DNA of 64,000 nucleotides from Drechslerella dactyloides (Eukaryota; Ascomycota; Orbiliomycetes; Orbiliales; Orbiliaceae): positions 1,612,001 to 1,676,000 of the forward strand of contig JAGTWJ010000006.1 in assembly GCA_020064725.1 (NCBI GenBank), written 5' to 3'. A program made the translations under genes and the position numbers. The notes beneath the pieces are model-generated. The model was not told the origin of the DNA, did no database searches, and was given only the letters and a program-made list of their open reading frames with translations. This document shows positions 10,322 through 22,585 of this stretch, piece after piece (position 1 is the stretch's first letter; the number at the start of each line of letters is the position of its first letter).

Positions 10322-12453
10322 ATGGATCGCTCCGACGGTTACGCGGTGTCTAGCCAGAGCCAGACATTTGACAGGCATCCCAGCATGCAGACTCCAGCAC
10401 ATGGATCCGCGCCCCTCTCGTTCATGCCAAAGATACTCCTTCTGGCACGCTCCATCAACATCGATGCGATCACGCAAGAGCAAAGCGCTCCAACGGCGTT
10501 TAGGGTCCTTGAGCTCAACGGAACCGAAGACCACGATCAGCTCATTGATCTGGTTGGTGACCGGCTGGGATTTCACAAGCCGCCGGGCAAAGTTGTCAGG
10601 TCGATTCAAGTTCACGATGAGTTTGGAGTTACACAGATCATCCTTGACAGTGAGGAGGCATTGGCCTGGACTTTTGGCCAGTTGAAGAAGGATAGAGAGC
10701 TGCGGATGACAGTTTACGCCGTCCCTAATGATACTGTGAGTATGGCTATATTCCTATCCCTTAGGCTTCAACCATGGTTGTCGTGCGGTTGTCAATGCCT
10801 GGCTTCGCTGATGATATATTCAACGACCATGCAGTATGATAGTGGAAGCCAGAACGGGTCTGCCGGGAAGGTCCTAATAGACGAGATCACGAAAGCCCTC
10901 TTCGATAGCTCCGCCACGCCCGTCTACTCCCGCCACCGTCGCAGCAATGATTCGGACGACAAAGAGGACGGACGATACTCAAGGGCTAGCAACGTTTATG
11001 GTATGGCTGTTGATTACGACCAGCGCTCTTACACATCCTATGAGCGGGGCCGCGAACGTGAGCGCTCTTTGACTGCAGAAAGACGCGGCCGTGACCGCCA
11101 CCGCTCACCTAGCCCTGGAAAAGGCAGCAGCGATATAAGACGCCGGTCGATCAGTCCACGCTACAGAGTTTACCCAAACTCGTACCGTGAGCGTGGCTAC
11201 GATCGCGAAGTCGGGCGTGAGAATAATCCATATATCCCGAATTCCAAGGAAAACGAAGGCCCCGGGAACAGTAATTCTGGCTTCGCGACCTTGACCGAGC
11301 CGCGCGATTCCCCGATTAGTCCCGCTGCCCCATCGTTGTCTTACCCTAGCCGTGCCGTCACACCGGGCCGGGAGCGGAGGCACAGTGCCTACGATCCCAC
11401 ACGCATCGACATCAACGGTGACATTGAAGAAGGCGAGATAGCAAACACTACCGCCTCCGCTCCGATTCCTGCTCATAACGAGCAGCTGAACATCAAGAGC
11501 AGCAGCCCCATAATCGAAACCCACAGGCATTCCCAACTCCTTCACCAGTCTCCATATATACCGCGCCAGAGAGAGCCGTTCCCCAAGCGCCAGTACCGCA
11601 GACTCCCCGGTTTCGGCCGTGACAACAACATCCCCGGCCGCGAGCGCCCCAGCAAGCCGACAGGCCTACGAGACGAGGCGTGGCGCAACGTGCGATTCTG
11701 CGAAATAAAGGTTTCCCCCGCGGGTACCGGGCGCTGGGTCCCGTACGAAGCTGACCATCTACGCGTCCGTGTGTGTACGTCCTGCGGATTTCAGGACACA
11801 TACGACAATGTGATGAACGAATTGTTCCGCAAAAACTACAACTCGCCGTCGCGAGGGCGCAACATCCCGCGTGATCCTGGCTTGGTTCTCATGCTCTATA
11901 TGAGGATAAAGGGTCGCCCGCGTCTAGAATATGGCAAGTGGCATCCTACCCTCCTTGTCACCATTTGGCTATCTGTTTGGTGGTCATTCTCACTAATGCA
12001 CGAACCAACTTCCCAGAACCCATCTATGAAGCAGATGGAGACGTCGGCGTGCTCGTAAATGCGAATTCCATCGTTCCGGGCACACTCAAGTGGAACTGGC
12101 ACGACGAAGCTCTATACCTGAGGTTCACGACCAACGGCCGTGCGCCAGCAATCCAGAGAGAAACCCCGCCGGGATTCATCCAGGAGCGCGGCAACCCCGA
12201 GAAGAACGGTGACTGCAACATCGCGATCAATTTCCGGGTATGTCCCGCCGATAGGGCCAAAGGGGACAACTGGAATGCCATCTCGGCAATGTGGTCTCGC
12301 GTCCAACCTATCGATCAGCAGTTTGAATTCATCATAAGAGTTTCGCGATCACAATTGACCGCCGAAGCATGGGAGACTATATCCACCTATGAAAAGGCGA
12401 AGTATGCGCCCCTGTCAGAGTTCGAGGTTAAATCGACCGCGGCCGAACTTTGA
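10322..12453 (+). CDS. uncharacterised RS/RD-rich fungal protein, three exons (649 aa), with a GC-AG intron
   Basis: Spliced model: exons 10322-10735, 10835-11933 and 12017-12453, total 1950 bp. Intron 1 (99 bp, GTGAGT...GCAG, phase 0) contains no in-frame stop. Intron 2 (83 bp) starts GCAAGT instead of GT and has a CACTAAT branch point and TTCCCAG acceptor. Only the GC donor at 11934 keeps the frame; the nearby GT at 11938 leads to an immediate TGA. The N-terminal 138 residues form an ordered-looking domain (MPKILLLARSINIDAI ... QVHDEFGVTQIILDSEEAL). The middle is disordered and Arg/Ser/Asp/Glu-rich (RGRERERSLTAERRGRDRHR), similar to SR-type RNA-associated proteins. The C-terminus (NVRFCEIKVSPAGTGRWVPY, then GTLKWNWHDEALYLRF) is again ordered. 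I do not recognise the family. A start at 10274 in the same frame is possible. Confidence 0.8.
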
Positions 12454-15400
12454 ATGAAACGAGTACGCGGCTCTTCGAAGTTCTCACGTTCCGAGTTTTG
12501 TTGCGGGCTTCATTTTCTCGTTCACTCTATCAGTGTGCAGTCTCGACTTCAGGCTTTGGTAGTGTTGAGACTGATCAGTGTGTGTTTTTAGACTTCATTT
12601 CTTTCCTATGACCGATGATGTATGTAGCAGAATCTTCAACTTCTATCTCTTCTGCTTGATTTCATGGGTACCAATCTAGGCTTACTATTGGACCATAGTA
12701 CCAGGACTGCTGAGGTATTATATGTCCCGAATTTACATACCGAGGCAGATACCACAGCTAATCAGCTATGGTCTTGCGAGCCAAGTACGCACTGTTCACG
12801 GGGTATGAGTATCCGATATCCGTCAGCTATATACTTGCAAAATGTAGTTTGCCCGCAGCACGTGCTTATTTGGACTCAGAGGTACGTGCCGGGAATACTA
12901 CGCTCGGGGGCATAGACAGTATTCAAGGATGGATCGAGATGTGTGATGATATGTTCAAAATCAGTATCCAGCCGGCCCTAGAGCCCTCCCCACGCTGTCT
13001 CACCGCAGCCGAATTAAAAATATATTTGGCTTTGGCCTTGTTGAACCGACTGGCGGGTTCACATGCCTCTAGAGCACGTCTAATCTATGCCCGAGGCTTA
13101 GCTTGACATGCGTATTTATATACGTAAGCAGTCCGAGCCTATGAAATCGCACAGAATAAGCAAACCTTGGGTTCTGGAAACCCCGATCTGTGGAGCAGGC
13201 CTGGACCCACAGCATGATATCACATCGATGACTGCACGAACGACGGAATCGTCTCCGCCTATTGTTACGTTACCCCGAGACCGAATATATGACGGATTTA
13301 ATTTAAAATCAACTGGAATGTAACGCGAAAGCCTTGCCGCTTGGTCCACGGTAGTCTCGGGGTCCACGGTATAGCTTGAACTCCAGGGGTAGCTTTCATC
13401 CTTGCCTCCGGCAGAGCCGCCGCGGACCGGCATTTCACGGGAAGACATTATGGTTCCCGCCTGCGGAACCACACTACTAGCTGCTGAGTGGCGAGAATTC
13501 GGTCAGCCCGCGACAGTGCTAAGCCACATTCTACAGCATGCGACATATGGAAGGAGGATAGTTCATCTGATTCCAGAATTATGTTGACGATGGTTTGCGT
13601 CCGGATGCCAGACATCCACGGTTGTCTTGTTGGAAAACGAGAATGGGTCGGCTCCGTTCGTGTGTGTTTACTCATCCCGGACAACTTAACTAGGGTGCCT
13701 GTCAGCAGTGCCGTGAACATGCGAACTACCGACGGCCTTCGGCTTTGCGCGAAGCCACCACAGTATGTATAGTGGTAACGAAAAACCACGAAATAGGCTG
13801 ATTCAACGGAATTTTGGTCTCGAGAACAGGAGGCTCATTTTCACGTCTAGACTCCGCAATTGCGCATATGACAACGACGATTGAATCAACGCATAGCTCT
13901 GGCAACATAGCGATCGATTTCGCCATAACGTTATGTGTCTATTTGCTTATATTAGAATGTACAGTCAAATTCTCCAAAGATCGCTGTTTGATACTTATTT
14001 ACCTGAAAAGCGGCAGTCCCGAAACCAGGCTTTCTTGAGGCGTAGCTGATGGGGACATTCGTCTTCGCGACCTCAAGGCGTTCGTCAAGCTCAAGAAGTG
14101 TTCCGGAGAGGTGACGTTTACGATGATGAAATGACATCGCGGGTCGGTATAGATACATGTGGTCCTTTTTTGCATACGCGTTCTCAAACCCGGGGTCTCG
14201 TGCTAGTATATCTTGATATTAAGCATCCTTCTCGGGAACGAAACCTATTGGCTGTAGCGCGTGCGGAGAAAGCACAGACTCTTGAAGTCAAAGGAACAGG
14301 CACCTATATATATGTTATACGCACCTATGTATACGTGGGGCCATGTACATTCCGTTCTATACGTGCTGTACACGCCCTGCATCGATCGGTCATATGCTAT
14401 TCCTGTGCGTATGCTGCTGGCTGCTTACATATCTCGATCCACTTACTAGGTGTATGATCACTAAGTTGGTTGAAAAAAAGAAATCCGAATGCATCCGATA
14501 GCTTTTGCTCCCGACCCTGTGGAGACACCTCCGTATACTCGTATTCTGGGCTAAAGGAGGTATGAATGTCTCAGTGATTATGCATGGCACGCGGATTTAG
14601 GTTATATCGAACATATTGATGGCGTGGATGTAAGACGGGTGCATGCAGGTAGCTTCTCCTCTGTGATAGGTTGCCTGGTAACTGAGATCAGCGGCCATAG
14701 GATGGTTGACATTAAAGTAGACCTATGTACATACATGTACCTCGATCTGAGCACGGTAGGGGAGGGCTAAACAGGGCTGCTGAAACAGCAAGACCCGGGG
14801 CAATGGCTAACCTATGGGCCGGCACAGGCGGAACCGGATCCCTGGGTACGCGATACTGTATTCTCTCCGCATTATATCAATTCTTATACAAAGGTCCGAT
14901 TAAGGTTAAGCTGGGCGCTCTCAAAGCGTCTTTGGGCTCTAATTATGACTAAACATTTGGTTTCCTGGTTTCCTTCCGATTCGTCCGTTCAAGCCGGTTG
15001 ATAATGCCGTAGACATAGGCCAATAAATTTACGCAAGTTTATGCATAACACATTCTGCTTATCACCGGGCTCTACGGACCCTTTGGTGCTACCCGGCACC
15101 GGCACCGCAGCTTACCCCCATATCTCATGATCTAATCACTCAAAACTAGTCACAAGTATTTCGACGTCCAATGTCCAAAATATATTGAGTTTATTGATAT
15201 TTCCAATCCTCTAGCTAAACTCGTCTCCCGGAGGCCCGGAAGATGATTGGTGAACATAATTGCAATGTAGCCAGAATTGCGGGTTCCAAGCATCACCAAA
15301 TTCTATAATCCAACCTGACTGTTATTGCTCCAACCAGATCAAGAACTTAACAAATTCGTCCTATAAGCATGCACAAACATTCTAAAAATTCAGTTGCGTA

Positions 15401-15526
15401 CAAGCTATCTAGCTCAGAAAGGGAATCAACTTTTACAGCGTAACGTCGTAAAGGCTTCTAGCCGAGAGTGTCTTATAAGATCTCTTGCGTAGATCGTATA
15501 GTACTGCGCGTGGGAGCAAGCTAAAT
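12454..15526. other. 3 kb intergenic region, no confident gene
   Basis: Open frames reach only about 119 codons and none shows a signal peptide or known motif. Four minus-strand frames of 66-118 codons follow one another between 13116 and 14158 with similar composition, which could be a decayed gene, but I could not align them to any family. The last 400 bp lie downstream of the secreted-protein gene that ends at 15527. Confidence 0.4.
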
Positions 15527-16162
15527 TTACTTTAACTTGATCAATTGAACCGTAAGATCGGTACAAAGGACCGTACCGCCTTTGTTCTCGAAGTGCAGAT
15601 ACCTGCCATTGATATTGTTATCGATGCTTTCCGGGCGCTTGTAAAACCTCACAACCTTTTTCTTCTGGTCTTTGGGTACCAGACAACTGCCAAAGGTAAA
15701 GTAGGTAATCTCATAGTACGGCTTGTTGTTATCCACTCCGTACGTGACCAACATAGAAAGTTTTCGCTCCCCCTTCGCGTTCCGCGGGTAAACACTATCT
15801 AGAGGCTTAATTTTGCTGTCCAGCTCTTTACCCCATTTGTCGTTATGCTTGTCGTTCAATGCAACGATCTGATTGGGTCCGCGAAAGGCGATGTGAAGCG
15901 CCTGGTCTTTGGTGTTCTTGGTGCAGTTGCTGAAGACAACTTCGGCGCATTTCTTCCCGCCCTCGAGGTACCAGCCTTCTATCAGCACGGCCTTGCCACC
16001 GTCTTCTAGCGCGCCGGGGATGGGGACTGTTTCCATTCCCTTCATGCGGAATGGCTCGCATTCTCCGGTCCGCTTTAGGAGCGCGGGTGAGGCGGCTCCC
16101 GGAGCGATGAGACTCGTGGAGAGTACCGCCAAAATGGGTAGGTAATTCGTGAAGCCGAGCAT
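15527..16162 (-). CDS. small secreted protein, effector-like (211 aa)
   Basis: A single uninterrupted frame. Residues 1-25 form a classical secretion signal (MLGFTNYLPILAVLSTSLIA, then PGAAS). The sequence LLKR near residue 31 looks like a Kex2-type dibasic processing site. The mature part contains five cysteines (in ECEPF, KKCAEV, SNCTKN, GSCLVP, VLCTDL), one N-glycosylation sequon (NCT) and a predicted beta-rich pattern. There is no catalytic motif I recognise. Size, signal and cysteines fit a secreted effector-like or wall protein, and the isolated position between gene-poor flanks fits too. An odd cysteine number leaves one free or allows dimer formation. Function unknown. Confidence 0.75.
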   Translation of the reverse strand: MLGFTNYLPILAVLSTSLIAPGAASPALLKRTGECEPFRMKGMETVPIPGALEDGGKAVLIEGWYLEGGKKCAEVVFSNCTKNTKDQALHIAFRGPNQIVALNDKHNDKWGKELDSKIKPLDSVYPRNAKGERKLSMLVTYGVDNNKPYYEITYFTFGSCLVPKDQKKKVVRFYKRPESIDNNINGRYLHFENKGGTVLCTDLTVQLIKLK

Positions 16163-19100
16163 GTTTCTTGGCGGTGGCTGATACGTTGTAGTATGATGTA
16201 TACAGCAGCTGAGGTAAAACTGTGAAAGAAAGATCTAGGTGATATCGTATATTGCGATTTGTATGAAATAGGCAATTTAGACTTGGTTAAGAATCCTAAG
16301 CACGACTAGCTAGGCAGCCAAGCAATGCACGACAGATCAAGCGTTGGCCACGGAGAACAAGGCTGCTTTTATAAACCAATTACTCTACCGTTACTGAGAC
16401 CCTATTTCCACAGATATTCTCATATACACATGCATAAGCGGCACCGGAACACGGCACACGGCAGACATGCATTCGGATACGGCGTTTTGGCAGGGCCGCA
16501 AATTTATCTGACAGGCGAACATAATGTACATTGTTTTCCACAGCCAGTGCTCTGTTGTAGTAGAGTGCAGCTCATCGGCTCTTTAGTCTCGATTCGATAT
16601 TACTGTTGCGGATGGAACTACTGAGGTTTATGATCCACAATAAAACACTGGAACTTCTACTGGCCTGGCTAATTCAGGCTGATTTCTATAACAGAAAACA
16701 AGTCTACAATATATAAGAGCAGATTTCTCCTTATAACGACTTAACTTGCGACATATCTACTTCGTCAATCTCATACATCTGTGGATGTTCGGTCAATTTT
16801 CTGTTCCGCCATATTTCTTCTTAAAGTAATTGCACTGAACTTTCAGAGTCTTGTGGGATTTTAAGAGGTACCTTCGGTTCTACCTAGGAATCGGGACACC
16901 GCTGCCATAGTTCATCTACATCAATTCAGCGCTCTTAAACCTCCAGGGGCCAACTCCTAGCCCAGAAAGATATAATTACCGATGCCCTGCGCCGTCCCTC
17001 CAGCGTGCTGTACCATATTTCCTTAACTGGAGGTATCCGAAGCCAACAGGCCTGTACAGGTTGTGCGACGCGGCAACGCTTGAAACCTGCTGCTGGCTGC
17101 TGCGCTGCTCAAGCGCTCGCTAAATAGTACAATCATGCAAGGCCGTTTCTAACATTCCGGCTTCCTCGCGGCCTCGGCTGTCGCGTATCAAGACGTAGAA
17201 AGGTAAGCTGCACGCGAATTTCAGCCATTTCATCCTCTAACAGGCGCCATTATGAACTAAGGCAATTAGGCAAGCCAATCCAAATCTCTCGCCTGAGCGA
17301 GAAATAGTCGGCTGGGAATATCTCAATCGCATCGCATAGTGCCTGCCGCCAAGATATTGCAGCTAAAGAATTGCGTTGTGCATCGTGGAATTCTTGCGTT
17401 CATATCTCTTGGCATAATGCTTGACTTTTGTGGACTATATGGCTTGAATTGACTTTTCTGGATTTTTGGATACCGATACTGAGTTGGATTGCTTTTAGTA
17501 AGCTTCATGTTATCGGTTTAGGGTAGTCAGACTGCCAGAAGCCCGAGCTTCCTGTAGTCGACTCGTGTCCTCGCGGCCTCGGATGTCTAGATAGCCCGCG
17601 ATTGTCTTTTCAGTATAAATAGTTTCTAGTAGTACTCGAATATATATTCCCCGTAACTTTGATTCGACTTGTTTCACATGCTTTGCCTCATGAGCCCATT
17701 CAGACTAATGTAATATTGTGCTGCATCGATACAAGCGTGGGTACTATTTCTAATCAAGGCAGCTATGGCCACAGGACCGGCTCTGGTACCTTTAAAGTTG
17801 CTGTATTGTGCAATAAACGGTGCCACGGTGAATATTGGCCATTCTAGTCTATAGCCTACGAAACCGAATAAGCGCACAAGTTGTATCGTTTGAAGCTAAT
17901 AGGACACCGCAGCTGATCGAATGTATATTCAAATATCCCCACGATAGCCTTGCAAGCTTGGTCATTAACGAACCAGCTTTTCTAAGAATACGATGGTAGA
18001 TTCAGCCTTACCCACCTAGTTTACTGATACATCTCGTGCGAAATACGATATGGTCCGATAGTGATATGATCGGCATGATATGTAACATTGCCTTGATACC
18101 TTCGATCCTTCGCCAAGAGCAGCGGTATTATATATACTTATGTATGATTTTGTGATATACTGACTCATTGGAGCTCGCGTGCGGGTGTAGGAGAGTGCAA
18201 TTGTCTTGAGCTCGTTCCGAAGATCTCAAATTATTCCAGATGCATTTCGGAGTTAACGTAATCAGCTTGAAGTCACAATCCACGACTCTATGCATATACT
18301 AAATTTTATTTTTCGAGAGTATTTTAGCGCGCGATAGCCTGAAGTATGATTTTGAGTAATCGAATTTACGCGTAGGTACTAGAAACCTCTTCCCCGGGAT
18401 CTTGCTTACACGTTGGATCCAAAACACCTACCCCGGCTTTGGAGTCAATCGTAATTAATATTAAGTAACCATCGATAGAATCTATGATATCGCTCGATTC
18501 CGACAATATGGGGCCCTGGCTTCAGCCCCAACCTGCATGCTGCATGCGCATCAACTTGCAACACATCGTACCTGATCAAATTAGAGGCCGAGAATGAGTT
18601 TCTGATATCGATTAGTTGGTGCGGCTCCTAATTCGGCACGAACAAGCGACAAGGATCGCCTGCTAAAGCCACCAGCACGTTCGCGGTCGAGACTAGCCAC
18701 TTTGGGCGAAAGGTCCTCGCGACCTCACGTCAGACGGGAGCATTCTGAGCATCAGTGAGACTAGATATTGGGACGGGCGCTTGACCTTTGACTGAAGAAA
18801 TACGGATTCATGGATATAATCCAACTCCACAAACTTGATTTTCGAGACGGAAATGCCGTCGTTGATTCGCCCCAGCGCATTCATCCCATGACGTGTTCAG
18901 AAGGCGTTTCTATCTCTACGGAACAAACACGGCATTGGGCGATACAGTTGCACCGAATCCTCAGCCCATCATGGAATTCTCCGATTCGGGTCTGCTCCAA
19001 AGTTAGGAGAATATGGCTTTCAAGCCGAGACATTCTTACGTAGGGTTGCGGCTCTGTCGGCAGCAGATGGGTGGTTTGCGCCGCAAGTATGTAAGCAAGT

Positions 19101-21310
19101 TGGAGGCTGGACCAGATGGTGCTTAATTCTAGGTCCGATCGTTCGCTTGCTGACATCGGCTGGTGCTAGTCCGCGTTCGCACTCAGCGCTAGAGTTTTCT
19201 CAAGCTTTCTATCGATATATTGCCTCAGCTGTGTGCTGTCGGGGTAGACGGTCGCCTGTAGCTGTAGGCAACGTGATTAGGTCCTAAGCAAACTGAACTT
19301 TCACAAGGTAAATAGTAGGGGTTTTGAAATGACCCGAGTTACCGAAAATCCGGAGACGATGTACGTAAGTCAGGCATGCCGGCATACGTAGTGCCTCAGC
19401 TACATGGTATCATGCCCCTGCGAAACCCGGGACATTTCCTGCGACCAGAAAATCTTTATGATGCAACTGCGGCAGGAATCGGTAAGGCATGAAGCGAGTG
19501 CATCGGGCTAAAGTCTCTGAGGCTCAGAGTACGAGCAGTATGCCTTGCACGGCCCCCCGTAATTGATGCCTTGGCTTCTCCTGTGTTGCCCCTGCCGGGC
19601 TCCGGGGTCAGGGGTATTGGAGGTTGCGTGCAGCTGTGTAACAATATTTGAAATCCACCACGTTCAGGGCTCTCCACCACGAGCTCAAGCTGGTAAGTCT
19701 TGTGAGTTGTTACCACATTCATCAATCATTTCTTGGGTTACTTCTGCAGGTTATAGGATCTAGTGCATCGGCGCAGGATACACCACCAAAGAATGCATAA
19801 TAATGTGCCGTTGACCTCATCTCGAATAAGTCAAGTGAATAGGATAGAAGAAAGAGTCAAAGGAAAAAGAATCGGTGCGTGCATATACATAAATATGATT
19901 CAGCCTATCGCCCGGATTGAAGCTTGGCCACGCGCACGGGCTATCGATACTTTTACCTTTAGGATTCGGCCGGTCCCGGGGCACAGGGCACTAGGTTGTT
20001 CAAGCTTGACCGCTAGTTCCGACCCACTAGCTCTGCGGAAAGAGCGAATCCACAAATGCATGAGCGGGGTAGTCGGCGTGGGTGGTCGTCTTTAGCTCTG
20101 GAAACCTGAATGAATCGACCACCGGCACCCGTGATCGCAATCTGCGACTCAATACCGTTGGAAAGTGTCAGGCCAACCTCAGGTAAAAGACCAAGGTCCC
20201 GCGTGTCCAGTGACGTCCTGTAGTGGACAAATGTTAGACATATGCATATGACCAAAATCAGTTGTTCTTGAGAAATACTAGAGCGGTCGGACGGGGCAGG
20301 ATTGTAATAGAGGTGCATCTGCAATTGGTCGCCATGCATCTCTACGCTATGCCGGCAAAGAATAGATTGCATTAGCTTCGTGAGCCAACCAAATGCCGAT
20401 GATCCTTGCTATAACCCGGCAGATGCCCAAAAGTGGCGGAGATTGTCAACACTCGAATAGCCATCCCAGCCTGGCTGAACAACACGAAAAGAGCAATATA
20501 CCACAATAGAATAGAACTGAACACCTGAATTATTTAGTGCAAAAGGATCTAGCTAATGGCTTGGAAAGTTCGCGGCATTTTGCGTATTTGCAGTAACATT
20601 CGCAGGCAACTGTAAACTCCCAAGGAAAAGGTTGTAGTCTGATTGGTCACTAGAACTCTCAAAACTCGTAATGCAGTACATTGTGATACAAATCTTTGAA
20701 GCGCGGCCAAGAACAGATACAGAAAACAGGTGAGGGCCGGCAACACCAGTGCAAACGAAAATCAAAACAAAAATGCAAGACCAAATCGAGGAGAGCGCCA
20801 ATGTGAACCTGCGAGATAAACAAAAACCCCAAGCTTCTAGTATAACAACCCCTATAATCGCCGACGATTCTGATTTGTGCCATATACGCCATACATGCCG
20901 CTAAATTGCTCATGGAAAATCAGATGCCCTCTTAAGGCTGAAGCAAAAAGCACACCCTCTGAAGATTTTGATGAATCAATCAATCTGTCGGATGCCTGTT
21001 GGTATCAAATAAGCGTTGCAACGCCGTCTATGTGCCAGTGTGAATCAATAAGAAATTTGTAAGTTCCGCGTGGAAAGTTTGGGGAACGAAAGGTGAAAGA
21101 AGGACGCGGGCAAGATGCTAAAGAAAGTCCAGAAACAAGCCCGCAAACTGGAATACAAGACCGAGTACACAGAAAAATCACTCGCAAGAAAATGTAATCT
21201 GATCATAACGGAGGAGATTGGGGATATCAAGAATAATTAAAACGGAAAAATCAAGAAATAAAATCAATTAGACGATTTGCGTAAGCCAGGAAGTGATGGG
21301 AGTAGGCCGT
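16163..21310. other. 5.1 kb gene-poor region
   Basis: Both strands are broken by frequent stops; the longest frame is about 119 codons (20013-20372, minus). Base composition is moderately AT-rich. I saw no terminal repeats, transposase motifs, tRNA boxes or CRISPR-like repeats. The proximal 150 bp after 16163 probably contain the promoter of the secreted-protein gene. Confidence 0.45.
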
Positions 21311-22585
21311 TCAACGAAAGTTCTCACCGTATGCGTACGGTTCCTCTGCCTCTCCCCAACCGCGTTTAACACGCGCAAGCTCAACTTCGTCTCGCCTGGG
21401 ATCTGGGACCCACGGATCTTTGCTCATGCAGTACCGCCGTGAGCATTCTTCAGCTGAAGGGACTTCTACGTCCCAGCCGGCCCAGTTGGGTAGAGGATCT
21501 CTCTTTGCCAGGAAATGTAAAAACCAGAGCGCGAGGCAGATGCTGAGTCGGTTTTGGCCATGCTGATTCCACTGAATGGGATTCGCGATATCAAGACATC
21601 CAAATATTGGACGGTTTTCGGCATCTGTTGCCAAGCGAACGCAAACCAGCTCCTGCTCAGTAAGGACATATCCATATCGGGTTCCATGGTCTCTCATGTA
21701 TCTCTGAAGCTGCGATAACACCTGCAAGAATTCCCTTCTTCTTTCGTCACCGCCCGCTTGCATCATCGTATTCCATTCTCTGCAAGATTTGACAAAGCCA
21801 GCGACACGGATTTGGCCATGAGGCCGAGAAGGAGACTGATAGACCCCTGCAATATCAGCACTCGAACCAAGTTCGGACCCGAGCATCATCGAAAGATTTT
21901 GGTGACTGCGCTGGCCAACTGACTGTGCAAGAGCTGCAGTCACCTTCGTGCAGAAGTAATCCCTGACAATGGTTAAGAAAGCCATTCGGTCACCTTGCTG
22001 GAGAATCTCATCGTCGATGGCTGGCTCCGGGAGCTCAGATTGAGGTATAGGCATGCTTAAGAGCCGCTCGAGGTCTGGAGTAGCTAGAATTGTCTGGAGG
22101 TTGAAGGTATTCCACTGCCGTGTGTTTCTAATATCCCACCATATAAAGGCGTAGTCAGGTGACTTGGCATTTCTTCTTCGTAGATTCGCACTTTCCATCG
22201 GCCCCAGGATCGGCGGATTTCGAGAAGTCAGATAGGTGGCCAGAGTCGTATACGGTTCAATTTCTGCCAAGGCGTCTAGATCGCTACGCTGATAGTCCTG
22301 AGGCCGCCTGCGACCGTATCCATCGTCGTAATCATCTTCTGTAAAGCCTCCTCCATAACCGTATGATTCCATTGTTGTGTTTTGGAAAGCGTGCTGACTG
22401 CCGTAATTCGATGAACGTCTCATATTGGAATACTTTATTGTTGAGTCCACGGGACCCCAGCCGAGTTTCCCAATTGGTGGAATTGAAGGTGTCTGAGCCC
22501 GACTAGGTGCGTTATAATGCACAAACTGTATTGATGAGCGTCGAGATTTGTCTCTACTTTGAGGAATGCTGTTGTTGGACGACAT
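21311..22585 (-). CDS. conserved fungal protein of unknown function (424 aa)
   Basis: A single exon of 424 codons. Residues 1-100 are Ser/Arg/Tyr/Gly-rich and disordered (MSSNNSIPQSRDKSRRSS, later GYGGGFTEDDYDDGYG). From about residue 120 it becomes an ordered alpha/beta domain with many aromatic residues: PDYAFIWWDIRNTRQWNTF, later GFVKSCREWNTMM, then YGYVLTEQELVCVRL and FGCLDIANPIQWNQHG. The C-terminus has a Trp-rich segment (LPNWAGWDVEVPSAEECSRR). This WWDIRN plus GYVLTEQELVC layout recalls a family of orphan proteins common in Pezizomycotina; I know no biochemical role. There is no signal peptide or membrane segment, so it is probably nuclear or cytosolic. The start is the first ATG of the frame. 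Confidence 0.8.
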   Translation of the reverse strand: MSSNNSIPQSRDKSRRSSIQFVHYNAPSRAQTPSIPPIGKLGWGPVDSTIKYSNMRRSSNYGSQHAFQNTTMESYGYGGGFTEDDYDDGYGRRRPQDYQRSDLDALAEIEPYTTLATYLTSRNPPILGPMESANLRRRNAKSPDYAFIWWDIRNTRQWNTFNLQTILATPDLERLLSMPIPQSELPEPAIDDEILQQGDRMAFLTIVRDYFCTKVTAALAQSVGQRSHQNLSMMLGSELGSSADIAGVYQSPSRPHGQIRVAGFVKSCREWNTMMQAGGDERRREFLQVLSQLQRYMRDHGTRYGYVLTEQELVCVRLATDAENRPIFGCLDIANPIQWNQHGQNRLSICLALWFLHFLAKRDPLPNWAGWDVEVPSAEECSRRYCMSKDPWVPDPRRDEVELARVKRGWGEAEEPYAYGENFR

